Source: Aquabacterium soli (GTDB lineage Bacteria; Pseudomonadota; Gammaproteobacteria; Burkholderiales; Burkholderiaceae_C). Taken from it: a DNA stretch of 64,000 nucleotides. The position numbers were made by a program, and so were the translations under genes. Of the stretch, positions 18,501 to 26,751 are shown piece after piece. Numbering within the stretch: position 1 is the first letter of the stretch; every line of letters starts with the position of its first letter. The notes under the pieces are model-generated. The model saw nothing but the letters and a program-made list of their open reading frames with translations, was not told where the DNA came from and did not search any database. The DNA lies in NCBI RefSeq assembly GCF_003933735.1, contig NZ_RSED01000014.1, positions 1 through 64,000 of the forward strand, in the 5' to 3' direction.

Positions 18501-21500
18501 CACGGCCGATGGCAGCACGGTGCGTGCGCTGGTGATCCGCGGCTTCGGTGGCGATGCCATCCACATCGACGCGGGTTCGGACAACCACGTGATCATCGGC
18601 AACTACCTGGGCTCGTTCAACGCCGATGGGAGCGATGCGGGCCTGGCCAGGCGCAACCTGTCGGACGGGGTCGAATCCTGGGGCAGCAACGTGCGCATCG
18701 GTGGTGCCACGGCGGCGGAGCGCAACGTGATCGGCGGCAATGCCGAGCGCGGCATCTACCTGGATGGCGTCAGCACGGGCACACGCGTGCTGGGCAACCA
18801 CATCGGCACCGATGCGACCGGATCGGTGGCGGTGGGCAATGGCTGGGGCGTGTCCCTGGCCGGGCTGAGCTCTCTCACCATCGGCGGCACGGCCGCAGGC
18901 GAGGGCAATGTGATCTCGGGCAATACCTCGGGCGGGCTGCTGGCCACCAATCTGCGCGTGGTGGTGCAGGGCAACACGGTGGGGCTCGATGCCACCGGGC
19001 TGGCCGTGCTCGGCAACGGCGGCCATGGGGTGGAGATCCGCACGGTGCTGGGCTCGCTGATCGGAGGCAGCGCACCAGGTGCGGGCAATGTGCTGTCTGG
19101 CAATGCAGGTGCGGGCCTGGCCTTCTATGTGTCGGCCACCGCGCTGTCGCCCCATGTGGCCCAGGGCAACCTGATCGGCACGGACCGCAGCGCGGCACTG
19201 CTGCGCGGCAACGGTGCGCAGGGCGTGCTGGTGTCTGCCTCGAACGTGCAGGTGGGCGGCACGGCGGCGGGCGAAGGCAACGTCATTGCCGGCAACGGCG
19301 GGGCGGGCATCGGCATGGATGCGGGCAGCGGCGGCATCTACCTGGGCAACAGCATCCACCACCATGGCGCGCCCGGCATCGACCTGGGCCTGGACGGCCC
19401 CACGGCCAATGACGCCGGGGACCTGGACCTGGGGCCCAACTTCCTGAACAACGCGCCGGCGCTCGCGACGGCGGTGAGCAATGGTTCGGTGTCGGCCGTC
19501 AGTGGCAGCCTGCAGGTGCCCGTGCTGACCGTGGGCACGGCCCGGGTGGAGTTCTTCGCCAGCGCTGGCCCTGGTGCCCAGGGGCAGCGTTATCTGGGCT
19601 CGACACTGGTCACGCCGGTGGCGGGCTCGGCCAGCTTCACCGTGAGCAATCTGGCCGGCGTGGCCGATGGAGAATGGGTCACGGCCACCCTGACCCTGGG
19701 CGATGTGTTGTCCGGCACCAGCGAGTTCTCCAACGCCCTGCAGGTGTCGTGGACCAATGCCTTGCCCCAGATCACCTCCAACGGCGGCGCGGCCTCGGCC
19801 AGCCTGTCGGTGGCGGAGAACAGCACGCTGGTCACGACCGTGACGTCGCAGGATGCCGATGTGCCCTTGCAAACCTTGTCCTTCGCCATCGCGGGCGGGG
19901 CGGATGCGTCCCGCTTCACCATCGATGCTGCCACGGGTGTGCTGCGCTTCGTCAGCCCACCGGACCGTGAGCACCCTGGCGATGCCGATGCGGACGCCGT
20001 CTACGAGGTGGTCGTGGGTGTGTTCGATGGCGTGGGGGGCAGCGACACCCAGAGCCTGAGCATCACGCTCACCGGCATCAACGAATCCCCCCCGGTGATC
20101 ACCAGCCAAGGGGGCGCGGTCAGCGCCAGCATCAATGTCGTGCAGCTGGGACAGGCCGTGACCACGGTGGTGGCGACCGACGCCGACCTGCCCGCCGCGC
20201 CCCTGAACTACAGCATCACCGGCGGTGCCGACGCAGCGCTGTTCACCATCGATGCCGGCACGGGCGCCTTGCGCTTCCTGCTGCCGCCCGTGTGGGCCGT
20301 GCCCCTGGACAGCGATGGCGACAACGTCTACCAGGTGCAGGTCAGCGCTTCCGACGGCCAGTGGTCCGACAGCCAGTTCCTGTCGGTGGTGGTGGTGCCC
20401 AGCAACGTGCATGCCCCCAGCATCACCAGTGCGGCCTCGGTGGATGTGCTGGAAAACACCAGCACAGTGCTGCAGGTCACGGCCCAGGATCTGGATGTGC
20501 CCGTGCAGCACTTGAACTTCTCGCTGACCGGCGGGGCTGATGCGGCCTTGTTCGAGATCGATGCAGACACCGGGGTGCTGCGCTTCCTGCAGGCGCCGGA
20601 CCATGAGCAGCCCTTCGATGCCGACCAGGACCATGTGTACGAGTTGACCGTGCAAGTGGGCGATGGCCTGTTCAGTGCCCAGCAGAGCCTGGTGGTGCGG
20701 GTGCTCGATGCCAATGACCAGCAGCCGGTGTTCGTGGGCGGCAGCAGCTTTGCCGTGAACGAGAACACCAGTGCCGTCACCATGCTGAGCGCCACCGATG
20801 GCGATGCCACACCACCGGTGGGCGGCCTGGTCTACAGTCTGGCTGGTGGCGCCGATGCCGCGCACTTCGTGCTCGATGCGTCGACCGGGGCCTTGAGCTT
20901 TGCCATCGCACCAGACGATGAGGCGCCCGTTGACGCCGATGCCGACAACCGCTACGACGTGGTGGTGCAGGTGTCTGATGGCATCTTCACCGCACAGCGA
21001 CAGCTCAGCGTTCTCGTGAACGATGTCAATGACAACGCGCCCAGCTTCACGGGCCCCGCTGCGTGGGCCATGCCCGAGAACTCTTTCGATATCGGGCTGG
21101 TGGCCGCATCGGATCCCGACCTGCCGCTGGGCGGCTCGCTCAGCTTCAGCCTGGCGGGCGGGGCTGATGCAGTCTGGCTGCGCATCGACGCGGCTTCCGG
21201 CCTGCTGTCCTTCATCAGTGCGCCCGACCACGAGACGCCCCAGGATGCAGATGCCGACAACATCTACCAGGTCCGCGTGCAGGTCAGCGACGGACAGCTC
21301 ATCACCTGGCGCGACATCACCGTGCAGGTGGGCAATGTCAACGAGGCCCCGCAGGCCACGGGAGACCGGTTCGTGCTGGACGAAGATGAAACCTTGGCTG
21401 GCGCGCTGACGGACCTGCTGGGCAATGACCTGGATGGCGACAGCCCGGTGTTGTCCATGCGGCTGGTGCAGGGGCCGTCCCACGGCACGCTCAGCATCCA

Positions 21501-22797
21501 GCCCGATGGCTCCTGGACTTACCAGCCGCTGGCTGATTTCCATGGCAACGATTCGTTCACCTATGTGGCCAGCGATGGCGTGCTGGACAGCGCGGCTGCC
21601 ACCGTGCAGTTGCAGATCAATCCCGTGAATGACGCCCCCCTCATGACCGCGGGCGTTCTGGGCCTGGAGGTGGGGCCCGAAGCGCAGTGGACGCTGGCCG
21701 AGTTGAGCGCGCAGGCGGTGGATGCCGAAGGAGATGCGCTGTCTGTGCACATCGTGCAGGCACCTCAGCATGGCCAGCTCAGCCTGGACCAGGCCGGTGT
21801 GCTGCGCTACCAGGCAGATCCGGATTTTGCCGGGCAGGACACCTGGGCCTATGCCGTGACCGATGGCCTGACCCACAGCCAGGCCAAGGCGGTGGCCCTC
21901 AGCGTCTCGCAGGCACCGCAGGAGCCACCCGAGAACCCGCCAGGCAACCCACCGGGCACACCGGTGTCGCCTTCGCTGCCAGAGGCCGTGCCGCCGGGAC
22001 CGTTGCCCCCTTTCGCGCCCAGGAGCGCGTCGATCCTGGTGCCGCCGCCTGTTCTGGACGGGGCGGAGGGCGGCCCGTCCGACGTGCCGTCCCCGGACGA
22101 TGCCCTGTTGTCGGCTGCGCCGACCTCATCGGGACAGGCCTTGTCCGATGGCACGGGGGAGCCCGCCACAGATGTGAGCACGGCCCTCGCCAGCGATGCG
22201 CTCTCGCCGCTGCCGCCGGCCTTGCCCCAGGACATCGCGGCCTTGCCGCCGCCGGCCCAGGCCCTTGCCATGCCCGGCTTGCCCAGTGCGCCGATGCTGG
22301 ATTTCCAGATCGGCGTTCTCAAGCCCCCCGGGGATGTGCTGGGCAGCGGTTCTGGCGCCCTGCAACTGCTCGAACGGCTGAACCTGGACCTCAACGACGG
22401 TGGCCGCCTGACCCTGCCGCTGCAGCCCGTGCCGAGCCTGAACGGTGGCACTTTGCCAACACGGATCCCGTTCAATGGGCAATCCGTGGAGGAATCCCGC
22501 TTGGCGGTGCTTGATTCTCCGGTCATGCAGGGCTCGGGTGTGGCATTGTCCCTGGGGGCGGTCTGGTGGACCGCGCGGGCGGCCGGCCTGATGACCAGCA
22601 TGATGGTCACGGTGCCTGCCTGGCGCACCATCGACCCCATGCCGGTGATGGGTGGATCGGTGACACCCGACGCCGAGGGCGGCGAAGAAGGCATGAGCGG
22701 CAACGTCACCGACGAGCAGAGCGCCATGGAGGCGCAAGCGGCCGACATGTTCAGCTCCGTCAATGTGTTGCAGGGCGAGACGGAAGGGATTGGATGA
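15580..22797 (+). CDS. Giant exoprotein: LEPR-XLL-like N-terminus, DUF4347, cadherin-like repeats, beta-helix
   Basis: 2405 residues. No classical signal peptide; instead residues 11-27 read RFVFEELETRLLYSADL, close to the LEPR-XLL motif that opens many large surface proteins. DUF4347 covers ~94-267 (GHADGHGLQLG, FYGCDLGATTEG). Residues ~268-645 hold propeller-like repeats with VVMDGQGR or VAMDASGN strands. Two cadherin-like repeats (AENxx..TATDADL..SLAGGADAALF..IDAGTG) follow. Then come a CSLREA-like motif (SLREALIAANN) and a right-handed beta-helix (~865-1300), an Ig-like domain, five more cadherin-like repeats (~1396-1925), two VCBS/Big-like domains, a Pro-rich linker and a C-terminal hydrophobic segment (WWTARAAGLMTSMMVTVPAW). 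Likely a surface adhesin. Its stop overlaps the next gene as ATGA. Confidence 0.88.
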   Translation: MSATTGCRGTRFVFEELETRLLYSADLAQAAGMPLPASPSGGTHPAEKPGALLDARQLNHPAALAFECLLPQGAQDTEASTLVTPATAADPLRHEIVFVDMAVDGAAELLQGLQAAATPGRQVDIVAIPAGSDGFAVITDTLAGRTGLDAVHILGHADGHGLQLGTTRLDGSTLSSHAQALAAWGTALQAQADLMFYGCDLGATTEGLALVQDMALLTGADVAASNDLTANAAHGGDWVLEVRTGTIESESVVNDPLAATWNGSLLVLPGGGQTAAHTATVGTPEATTGPRSVVMDGQGRFTTIWSTGTDVAYQRFLADGTADAAAGTVNNVYAVYGAAAAGNGDGRFAVAYFEYFPGVLGLVLADAHIKLDVFDASGTRTASVTVAGTNLLEGLLGNVLTGTPQITPTVAMDASGNIAVAWNVGNFMAVSWYDSAGTALGAQVIDAGVAASQVALAMGPSGTVLSWTRGGDGVFAQVYDTARVAQGDAVTVPGTATGVQSESTLAMDGNGRTLITWSSTQDGSADIFGRWFSAAGTPLGAEFKLNTVTADAQTASSLSVDASGRAVVAWQSQGQDGSGAGIYWREILADGTLGDPEVRVNTTTAGDQVRPSVAGNGGQAVVVWTGLDAGSSTGVFFQRQVLAGNQVPVITSLGGGASASVSVAENNAQVVTVTATDADLGAGQLVYSLAGGADAALFSIDAGTGVLRFLATPDRDAPQDADGNSIYDVMVQVSDGSATDTQAVAVTVTGVNDEVPRITSLGGGAVATVNVAETLTTVVTVTAADADLPAQPLVYTIVGGADAARFAIDAGTGLLRFVSAPDFEAPADADGNNLYDVIVRSSDGTWLDEQAITVRVMDVSSQLVVGTVADTNDTGLGGSFTIEQLNARMGTDGAVSLREALIAANNTPGLDTIRFAITGPAGGLGEYTLLMVSALPTITDAVVIDGASQPGSSAHPLIVLDGNGVSGHGITLGATADGSTVRALVIRGFGGDAIHIDAGSDNHVIIGNYLGSFNADGSDAGLARRNLSDGVESWGSNVRIGGATAAERNVIGGNAERGIYLDGVSTGTRVLGNHIGTDATGSVAVGNGWGVSLAGLSSLTIGGTAAGEGNVISGNTSGGLLATNLRVVVQGNTVGLDATGLAVLGNGGHGVEIRTVLGSLIGGSAPGAGNVLSGNAGAGLAFYVSATALSPHVAQGNLIGTDRSAALLRGNGAQGVLVSASNVQVGGTAAGEGNVIAGNGGAGIGMDAGSGGIYLGNSIHHHGAPGIDLGLDGPTANDAGDLDLGPNFLNNAPALATAVSNGSVSAVSGSLQVPVLTVGTARVEFFASAGPGAQGQRYLGSTLVTPVAGSASFTVSNLAGVADGEWVTATLTLGDVLSGTSEFSNALQVSWTNALPQITSNGGAASASLSVAENSTLVTTVTSQDADVPLQTLSFAIAGGADASRFTIDAATGVLRFVSPPDREHPGDADADAVYEVVVGVFDGVGGSDTQSLSITLTGINESPPVITSQGGAVSASINVVQLGQAVTTVVATDADLPAAPLNYSITGGADAALFTIDAGTGALRFLLPPVWAVPLDSDGDNVYQVQVSASDGQWSDSQFLSVVVVPSNVHAPSITSAASVDVLENTSTVLQVTAQDLDVPVQHLNFSLTGGADAALFEIDADTGVLRFLQAPDHEQPFDADQDHVYELTVQVGDGLFSAQQSLVVRVLDANDQQPVFVGGSSFAVNENTSAVTMLSATDGDATPPVGGLVYSLAGGADAAHFVLDASTGALSFAIAPDDEAPVDADADNRYDVVVQVSDGIFTAQRQLSVLVNDVNDNAPSFTGPAAWAMPENSFDIGLVAASDPDLPLGGSLSFSLAGGADAVWLRIDAASGLLSFISAPDHETPQDADADNIYQVRVQVSDGQLITWRDITVQVGNVNEAPQATGDRFVLDEDETLAGALTDLLGNDLDGDSPVLSMRLVQGPSHGTLSIQPDGSWTYQPLADFHGNDSFTYVASDGVLDSAAATVQLQINPVNDAPLMTAGVLGLEVGPEAQWTLAELSAQAVDAEGDALSVHIVQAPQHGQLSLDQAGVLRYQADPDFAGQDTWAYAVTDGLTHSQAKAVALSVSQAPQEPPENPPGNPPGTPVSPSLPEAVPPGPLPPFAPRSASILVPPPVLDGAEGGPSDVPSPDDALLSAAPTSSGQALSDGTGEPATDVSTALASDALSPLPPALPQDIAALPPPAQALAMPGLPSAPMLDFQIGVLKPPGDVLGSGSGALQLLERLNLDLNDGGRLTLPLQPVPSLNGGTLPTRIPFNGQSVEESRLAVLDSPVMQGSGVALSLGAVWWTARAAGLMTSMMVTVPAWRTIDPMPVMGGSVTPDAEGGEEGMSGNVTDEQSAMEAQAADMFSSVNVLQGETEGIG

Positions 22798-24344
22798 AGC
22801 TCAAGGACAGGTTCCGGCGCTGGTCGCTCAGCCCGACCGCGCGCATCAGCATGGGGCTGGTGTCCTTGCTGGTGGGCCTGCTGATGGTGCTGGACCTGGT
22901 GCTCAAGCTGCTGCCTGACCAGCGCACCATGACGCAGACCGTGCGCGAGCAGGTCGCCGTGCACCTGGCGCTGCAGGTCAAGCGCATGCTGCGCGAGCCG
23001 CAACTGCTGCCCATGATCCAGCCCATGTTCACGGACCTGGTCGAGCATTCGCCCGACGTGCAGACCGTGGCCATCCGCCGCGAGGACGGCACGCTGGTCG
23101 TGGCCAGCCCCCAGCACGAACAGCACTGGCAAGCCCCCTCGATGGGGCTGTCCACCATCACCAGCGTGGTCGTGCCGCTCAACACCAACGCGGGCCGCTG
23201 GGGTCAGCTGGAAGTCGGCTTCGATTCACCCTGGCCCAAGACGGTGGTCGGCTGGCTGATGCAGCCTACCGTGCAGTTGGTGGCCATCCTCAGCACCGTC
23301 AGCTTCATCGCGTTCTACCTGTACCTGCGGCGCGTGCTGCAGCACCTGGATCCGTCCAAGGCGATCCCCGAGCGCGTGCGCGTGGCCTTCGACACCCTGA
23401 CCGAAGGCCTGCTGGTGCTCGACCTGGATGGCCAGATCCTGCTGGCCAACTCGGCCTTCCGCAGCTTCCACCCTCAGGCCAGCGCCGTGCTGCTGGGGCG
23501 CTCCATCGACCAGATGGAGTGGTTGATCCAGGGCCTGCGCGACGAGTCCGACATCCCGCCCTGGAAGCGCGTGCTCCACATGACTGAGCCGATCCTGGGG
23601 GTGCATGTCGATCTGCGTGACACCGGCAGCGAGCCGCGCCGCGCGCTGCTCAACTGCGCGGCGATCCGGGATGCCACCGGCAATGCCCGCGGTTGCCTGG
23701 TCACGCTGGACGACATCACCGAGCTGGACCGTGCCAACGCCAAGCTGCGTGCGGCGCTGGGCGAACTGGAAACCTCGCGCGACCAGATCCAGAAGCAGAA
23801 CGAAGAACTGCAGATGCTGGCCAACTGCGATCCGATGACGGGTTGCTTCAACCGGCGCGCCTTCTTTGCACGGGCAGAAGGCCTGATGGCGCATGCGCAG
23901 GACACTGGTGAGCCGCTGACCTGTTTCATGACCGACATCGACAAGTTCAAGAACTTCAACGACACCTACGGCCATGCGGTGGGCGACCTGGTGATCCAGC
24001 AGGTGTCACGCCTGCTCAAGCGGGCCATGCGCACGCAGGATGTGCTGTGCCGTTTCGGCGGAGAAGAATTCTGCGTGCTGCTGCCCGGCCTCACGCTGGA
24101 CCAGGCCGCCGACGTGGCCGAGTCCATCCGCTATGCCATCGAGACGGAGGCCGGCCCAAGCGTGGACGCCGTGCCCAACCTGCGCATCACCTCCAGCTTC
24201 GGGGTGTCCCAGTTGGGCTTGGGCGAGGCCAAGAACCTGCTGCAGCTCATCGAGCGCGCCGACCAGGGCCTGTACGCGGCCAAGGAGGCAGGCCGCAACC
24301 AGGTGCAGTCGATGGACTGGAAGGCGCTGCACGAGGTTCATTGA
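22794..24344 (+). CDS. Membrane diguanylate cyclase with periplasmic sensor and PAS domain
   Basis: 516 residues. Two membrane segments (~20-40 and ~158-178) flank a ~115-residue periplasmic sensor region. A PAS domain (~195-300: LTEGLLVLDLDGQILLANSA), a coiled coil (~315-345) and a GGDEF domain follow. The active-site motif is RFGGEEF (422-426). An allosteric I-site RTQD sits exactly five residues before it (413-416), so product inhibition by c-di-GMP is expected. The ATG at 22794 overlaps the giant gene's stop (ATGA), so expression is translationally coupled. It probably ties c-di-GMP production to display of the giant protein. Confidence 0.92.
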   Translation: MKLKDRFRRWSLSPTARISMGLVSLLVGLLMVLDLVLKLLPDQRTMTQTVREQVAVHLALQVKRMLREPQLLPMIQPMFTDLVEHSPDVQTVAIRREDGTLVVASPQHEQHWQAPSMGLSTITSVVVPLNTNAGRWGQLEVGFDSPWPKTVVGWLMQPTVQLVAILSTVSFIAFYLYLRRVLQHLDPSKAIPERVRVAFDTLTEGLLVLDLDGQILLANSAFRSFHPQASAVLLGRSIDQMEWLIQGLRDESDIPPWKRVLHMTEPILGVHVDLRDTGSEPRRALLNCAAIRDATGNARGCLVTLDDITELDRANAKLRAALGELETSRDQIQKQNEELQMLANCDPMTGCFNRRAFFARAEGLMAHAQDTGEPLTCFMTDIDKFKNFNDTYGHAVGDLVIQQVSRLLKRAMRTQDVLCRFGGEEFCVLLPGLTLDQAADVAESIRYAIETEAGPSVDAVPNLRITSSFGVSQLGLGEAKNLLQLIERADQGLYAAKEAGRNQVQSMDWKALHEVH

Positions 24345-24359
24345 GGCCCGCATCCCGGC

Positions 24360-24378
24360 CCTCGCAAGCCGTGCGAGG
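24360..24378. terminator. Small hairpin between convergent genes
   Basis: A CCTCGCA/TGCGAGG stem with a 5-nt loop lies in the 37-bp gap between the diguanylate cyclase and the converging ureD. It has no U tract, so it is only a weak candidate for a shared terminator. Confidence 0.3.
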
Positions 24379-24381
24379 CGC

Positions 24382-25236
24382 TCAGGTGCGCCAGACCCGG
24401 GGCGGGCAGGGCGCCACATCCCAGGCCAGGGGCCGCCAGCGCGCCCAGATCACCGACAGCACGCGCATCAGGGGCTCCACGCGATCGGCCAGTGCGCGCA
24501 CAACCACCACTGGCTCGTGAGGGCTGGTGGCGCCGGCGTGCACGACCCCTAGTGACAGATCGATGTCGCCGATCACCTCGCGCGCGGCGTCCAGCAGGGC
24601 CTCGCGCCGCTCACGTGGCAGTGCCTGCCCGGCCGCAAACCACAAGGTGCCCATCACGCGGTGCCCCGCCCAGCCCAACGGGCTGTCCAGCAGCAGGCGA
24701 TCGTCGGCGCGTACCGTGCCATGTTCCAGCCACACGCCCGGCAACTCGATGCGTTGCGTGTAGGAGCCCGCACCGCTGGCATCGTTGTCGAAGGCTTCAT
24801 GCGCGGCGGGCAGGCCCAGGGCCAGCACGTCCCAGCCCATCATCTCTGCCCCGGGCGCGAGCTCGAAACGCATTTCATTGCGGGCCTTGCAGGTACGGTA
24901 GGCGATGGTTTCCAGCGGCAGCCACTCCAGGCGGGCACCATCGGCCACACGGGCGGTGAGTGACTGCACAGCCTCGGGGCCGGCGCTCTTGTAGAAGCGG
25001 GTCGCGCCGGGCGTGGTGATCACGGCGTGGCTGCCGGCCTGCAGCGTGGCCTGCACCTCCAGCACATCACCGCCGACGATGCCGCCGGGCGGGTGCACCA
25101 GCACGTGGTGGCAGACCCCGGGCCCTTCCGGGTAGAGCCGCTGCAGCACGCGCAAGGGGCCGTCATGGCGGTCGTGGGCGGTGGTGCGGTCGCCGTCTCG
25201 GCGGTAATCCAGTGTCAGGTGGCCGTGCCAGCTCAT
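24382..25236 (-). CDS. ureD: Urease accessory protein UreD
   Basis: UreD (UreH) is the scaffold of the UreDFG nickel-loading complex for urease. Family hallmarks present are the VHPPGGIVGGDVL motif, ITTPGATRFYKS, LEWLPLETIAYRTC and MMGWDVLALGLPA. The ATG at 25236 gives 284 residues, the usual size. An in-frame extension to 25365 is unlike the family. ureD usually heads a ureDABC-type operon, but here it is followed by a convergent diguanylate cyclase. No other urease gene is visible, so the rest of the urease set must lie elsewhere, or the gene is a remnant or relocated copy. The reading frame itself is intact. Confidence 0.9.
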   Translation of the reverse strand: MSWHGHLTLDYRRDGDRTTAHDRHDGPLRVLQRLYPEGPGVCHHVLVHPPGGIVGGDVLEVQATLQAGSHAVITTPGATRFYKSAGPEAVQSLTARVADGARLEWLPLETIAYRTCKARNEMRFELAPGAEMMGWDVLALGLPAAHEAFDNDASGAGSYTQRIELPGVWLEHGTVRADDRLLLDSPLGWAGHRVMGTLWFAAGQALPRERREALLDAAREVIGDIDLSLGVVHAGATSPHEPVVVVRALADRVEPLMRVLSVIWARWRPLAWDVAPCPPRVWRT

Positions 25237-25511
25237 CGGGGCCTGGGCGTCGCAGGGGCGCGCTTGTGGTGTGACTGCAAGGGCTTCAGTGTAAGGGCCC
25301 GCGCGGGGCACCGATGCCCCAGTGCGGTGCCTTGCCATGCCGCCGCTGCGCTGGACAGCCGGCATGAAGCTTGCGACAATGCTGGTGCGGAGTAGAAGCG
25401 TTCAAGCGGCCCCCTGACGTCCCACGTCAACAGGCGAAGCCAGGAAATTGCTCCCTCGTGTTCAACCGCAGCGCCATCTTCCCCCCGGCGCTTCAACGAG
25501 GAGCCCACTTC

Positions 25512-26651
25512 ATGCTCACCACGCAACAACCCGTGTTCCGGCGTTTCTGGCACGCCGTCATGCCCTTGAGCCATCTGGCCGATGGCCCCCAACCCTTCAC
25601 CCTGCTCGGCGAATCCATCGTCCTGTTCCTGGACGAGCACGGCCAGCCGGCCGCCCTGCGCGACCGCTGCTGCCACCGCACGGCCAAGCTGTCCAAGGGC
25701 TGGTGCAACAACGGACGCCTGCAGTGCGGCTACCACGGCTGGGTGTACGACCGGACCGGCCAGGTGGTGCAGATCCCGCAGTACGAAGAAGGCCGCCGCA
25801 TCCTGCCGGATTTCAAGACCACGGCCTACCACTGCGTGGCCCGCTATGGCTACGCCTGGGTGGCGCTGGAGGATCCGGTGGCCGACATCCCGGAAATCCC
25901 GGAGTTCGAAGCCCCCGGCTGGCGCACCATCTTCCAGTTCTACGAACGTTGGGAGACCAGCCCCCTGCGCGCGCTGGAAAACTCCTTCGACAACTCGCAT
26001 TTCAGCTTCGTGCACCGCGCCACCTTCGGTGTGGCCGCCCAGCCCAAGCCCAGCCGCTACGAGATCGTCGAAGGTGACACCGGCTTCTACGCCGAGACGG
26101 TGATCGACGCTGCCAACCCGCCCCAGTACCAGCGCGTCAGCGGCGTCAGTGATCCGATCACCACGCGCCACATGCGCAACGCCTACTTCCAGCCCTTCTC
26201 GCGCCGGCTGGACATCGAGTACCCGGGCGGCGTGCGCCACATCATCATCAACTGCTTCACGCCCATCGACGACGGATCGATCCAGCTGTGCCAATGGCTG
26301 TTCCGCAACGACACCGAGGAAGACTGCCCGGCCCAACTGCTGATCGACTTCGATGAGGTGATCACGCGTGAGGACAAGGACATCCTCGAATCCACCGACC
26401 CCGATGCGCTGGTGGACGTCCGCCGCCGCGGCGTCGAATTCTCGATGGACAGCGACCGCCCCGGCATGCTGATCCGCAAGAAGCTGATGGCAATGCTTGC
26501 CAGCCACGGCGAGAGCGAGGTGCACCGTGGTCTGCCCGGCGTGAAGATCATGCTCAGCCGTGAAGGCGCCTCGGCCTCGTCGGTACCGTCTCCGGCCTGC
26601 AACGGGGGATGCGACAGCGCGCCGGGGCTGTCCGAAGCCCAGGCAGCCTGA
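25512..26651 (+). CDS. Rieske non-heme iron oxygenase, alpha subunit
   Basis: 379-residue oxygenase of the Rieske family. The 2Fe-2S ligands are in CCH and, 17 residues later, CGYH (GWCNNGRLQCGYHGW). The mononuclear iron site is in ENSFDNSHFSFVH (D-x2-H-x4-H). Such enzymes hydroxylate or demethylate aromatic or cyclic substrates with electrons from a reductase. No reductase or ferredoxin gene is adjacent, so it must use one encoded elsewhere. The ATG at 25512 follows GAGGAG by about 9 bases, and the frame extending back to 25371 is unconserved. A short Ser/Pro/Ala-rich tail (~355-379) containing CNGGC lies beyond the usual domain. The substrate is unknown. It diverges from ureD with a 275-bp gap in which I see no further gene. 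Confidence 0.88.
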   Translation: MLTTQQPVFRRFWHAVMPLSHLADGPQPFTLLGESIVLFLDEHGQPAALRDRCCHRTAKLSKGWCNNGRLQCGYHGWVYDRTGQVVQIPQYEEGRRILPDFKTTAYHCVARYGYAWVALEDPVADIPEIPEFEAPGWRTIFQFYERWETSPLRALENSFDNSHFSFVHRATFGVAAQPKPSRYEIVEGDTGFYAETVIDAANPPQYQRVSGVSDPITTRHMRNAYFQPFSRRLDIEYPGGVRHIIINCFTPIDDGSIQLCQWLFRNDTEEDCPAQLLIDFDEVITREDKDILESTDPDALVDVRRRGVEFSMDSDRPGMLIRKKLMAMLASHGESEVHRGLPGVKIMLSREGASASSVPSPACNGGCDSAPGLSEAQAA

Positions 26652-26751
26652 GCGGGATTTTTGCCCGGTTTGCCCGGTGTTTCCGGGCTTTGGCGGGCAG
26701 TGTGGTCCGCATACTGCCCCCATGGCAAAGCACCTCGGACTTGGGTGAGAC

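Noticed and set aside
18157-21876. 1239-residue open frame on the minus strand opposite the giant exoprotein
   Set aside because: Its length follows from the repetitive GC-rich plus-strand gene. There is no recognisable domain or start signal.
15580-22797. RTX adhesin of the classical type I pathway
   Set aside because: No GGxGxDxUx nonapeptides are visible in this protein, and no ABC exporter is adjacent, so a standard type I secretion assignment is not supported.
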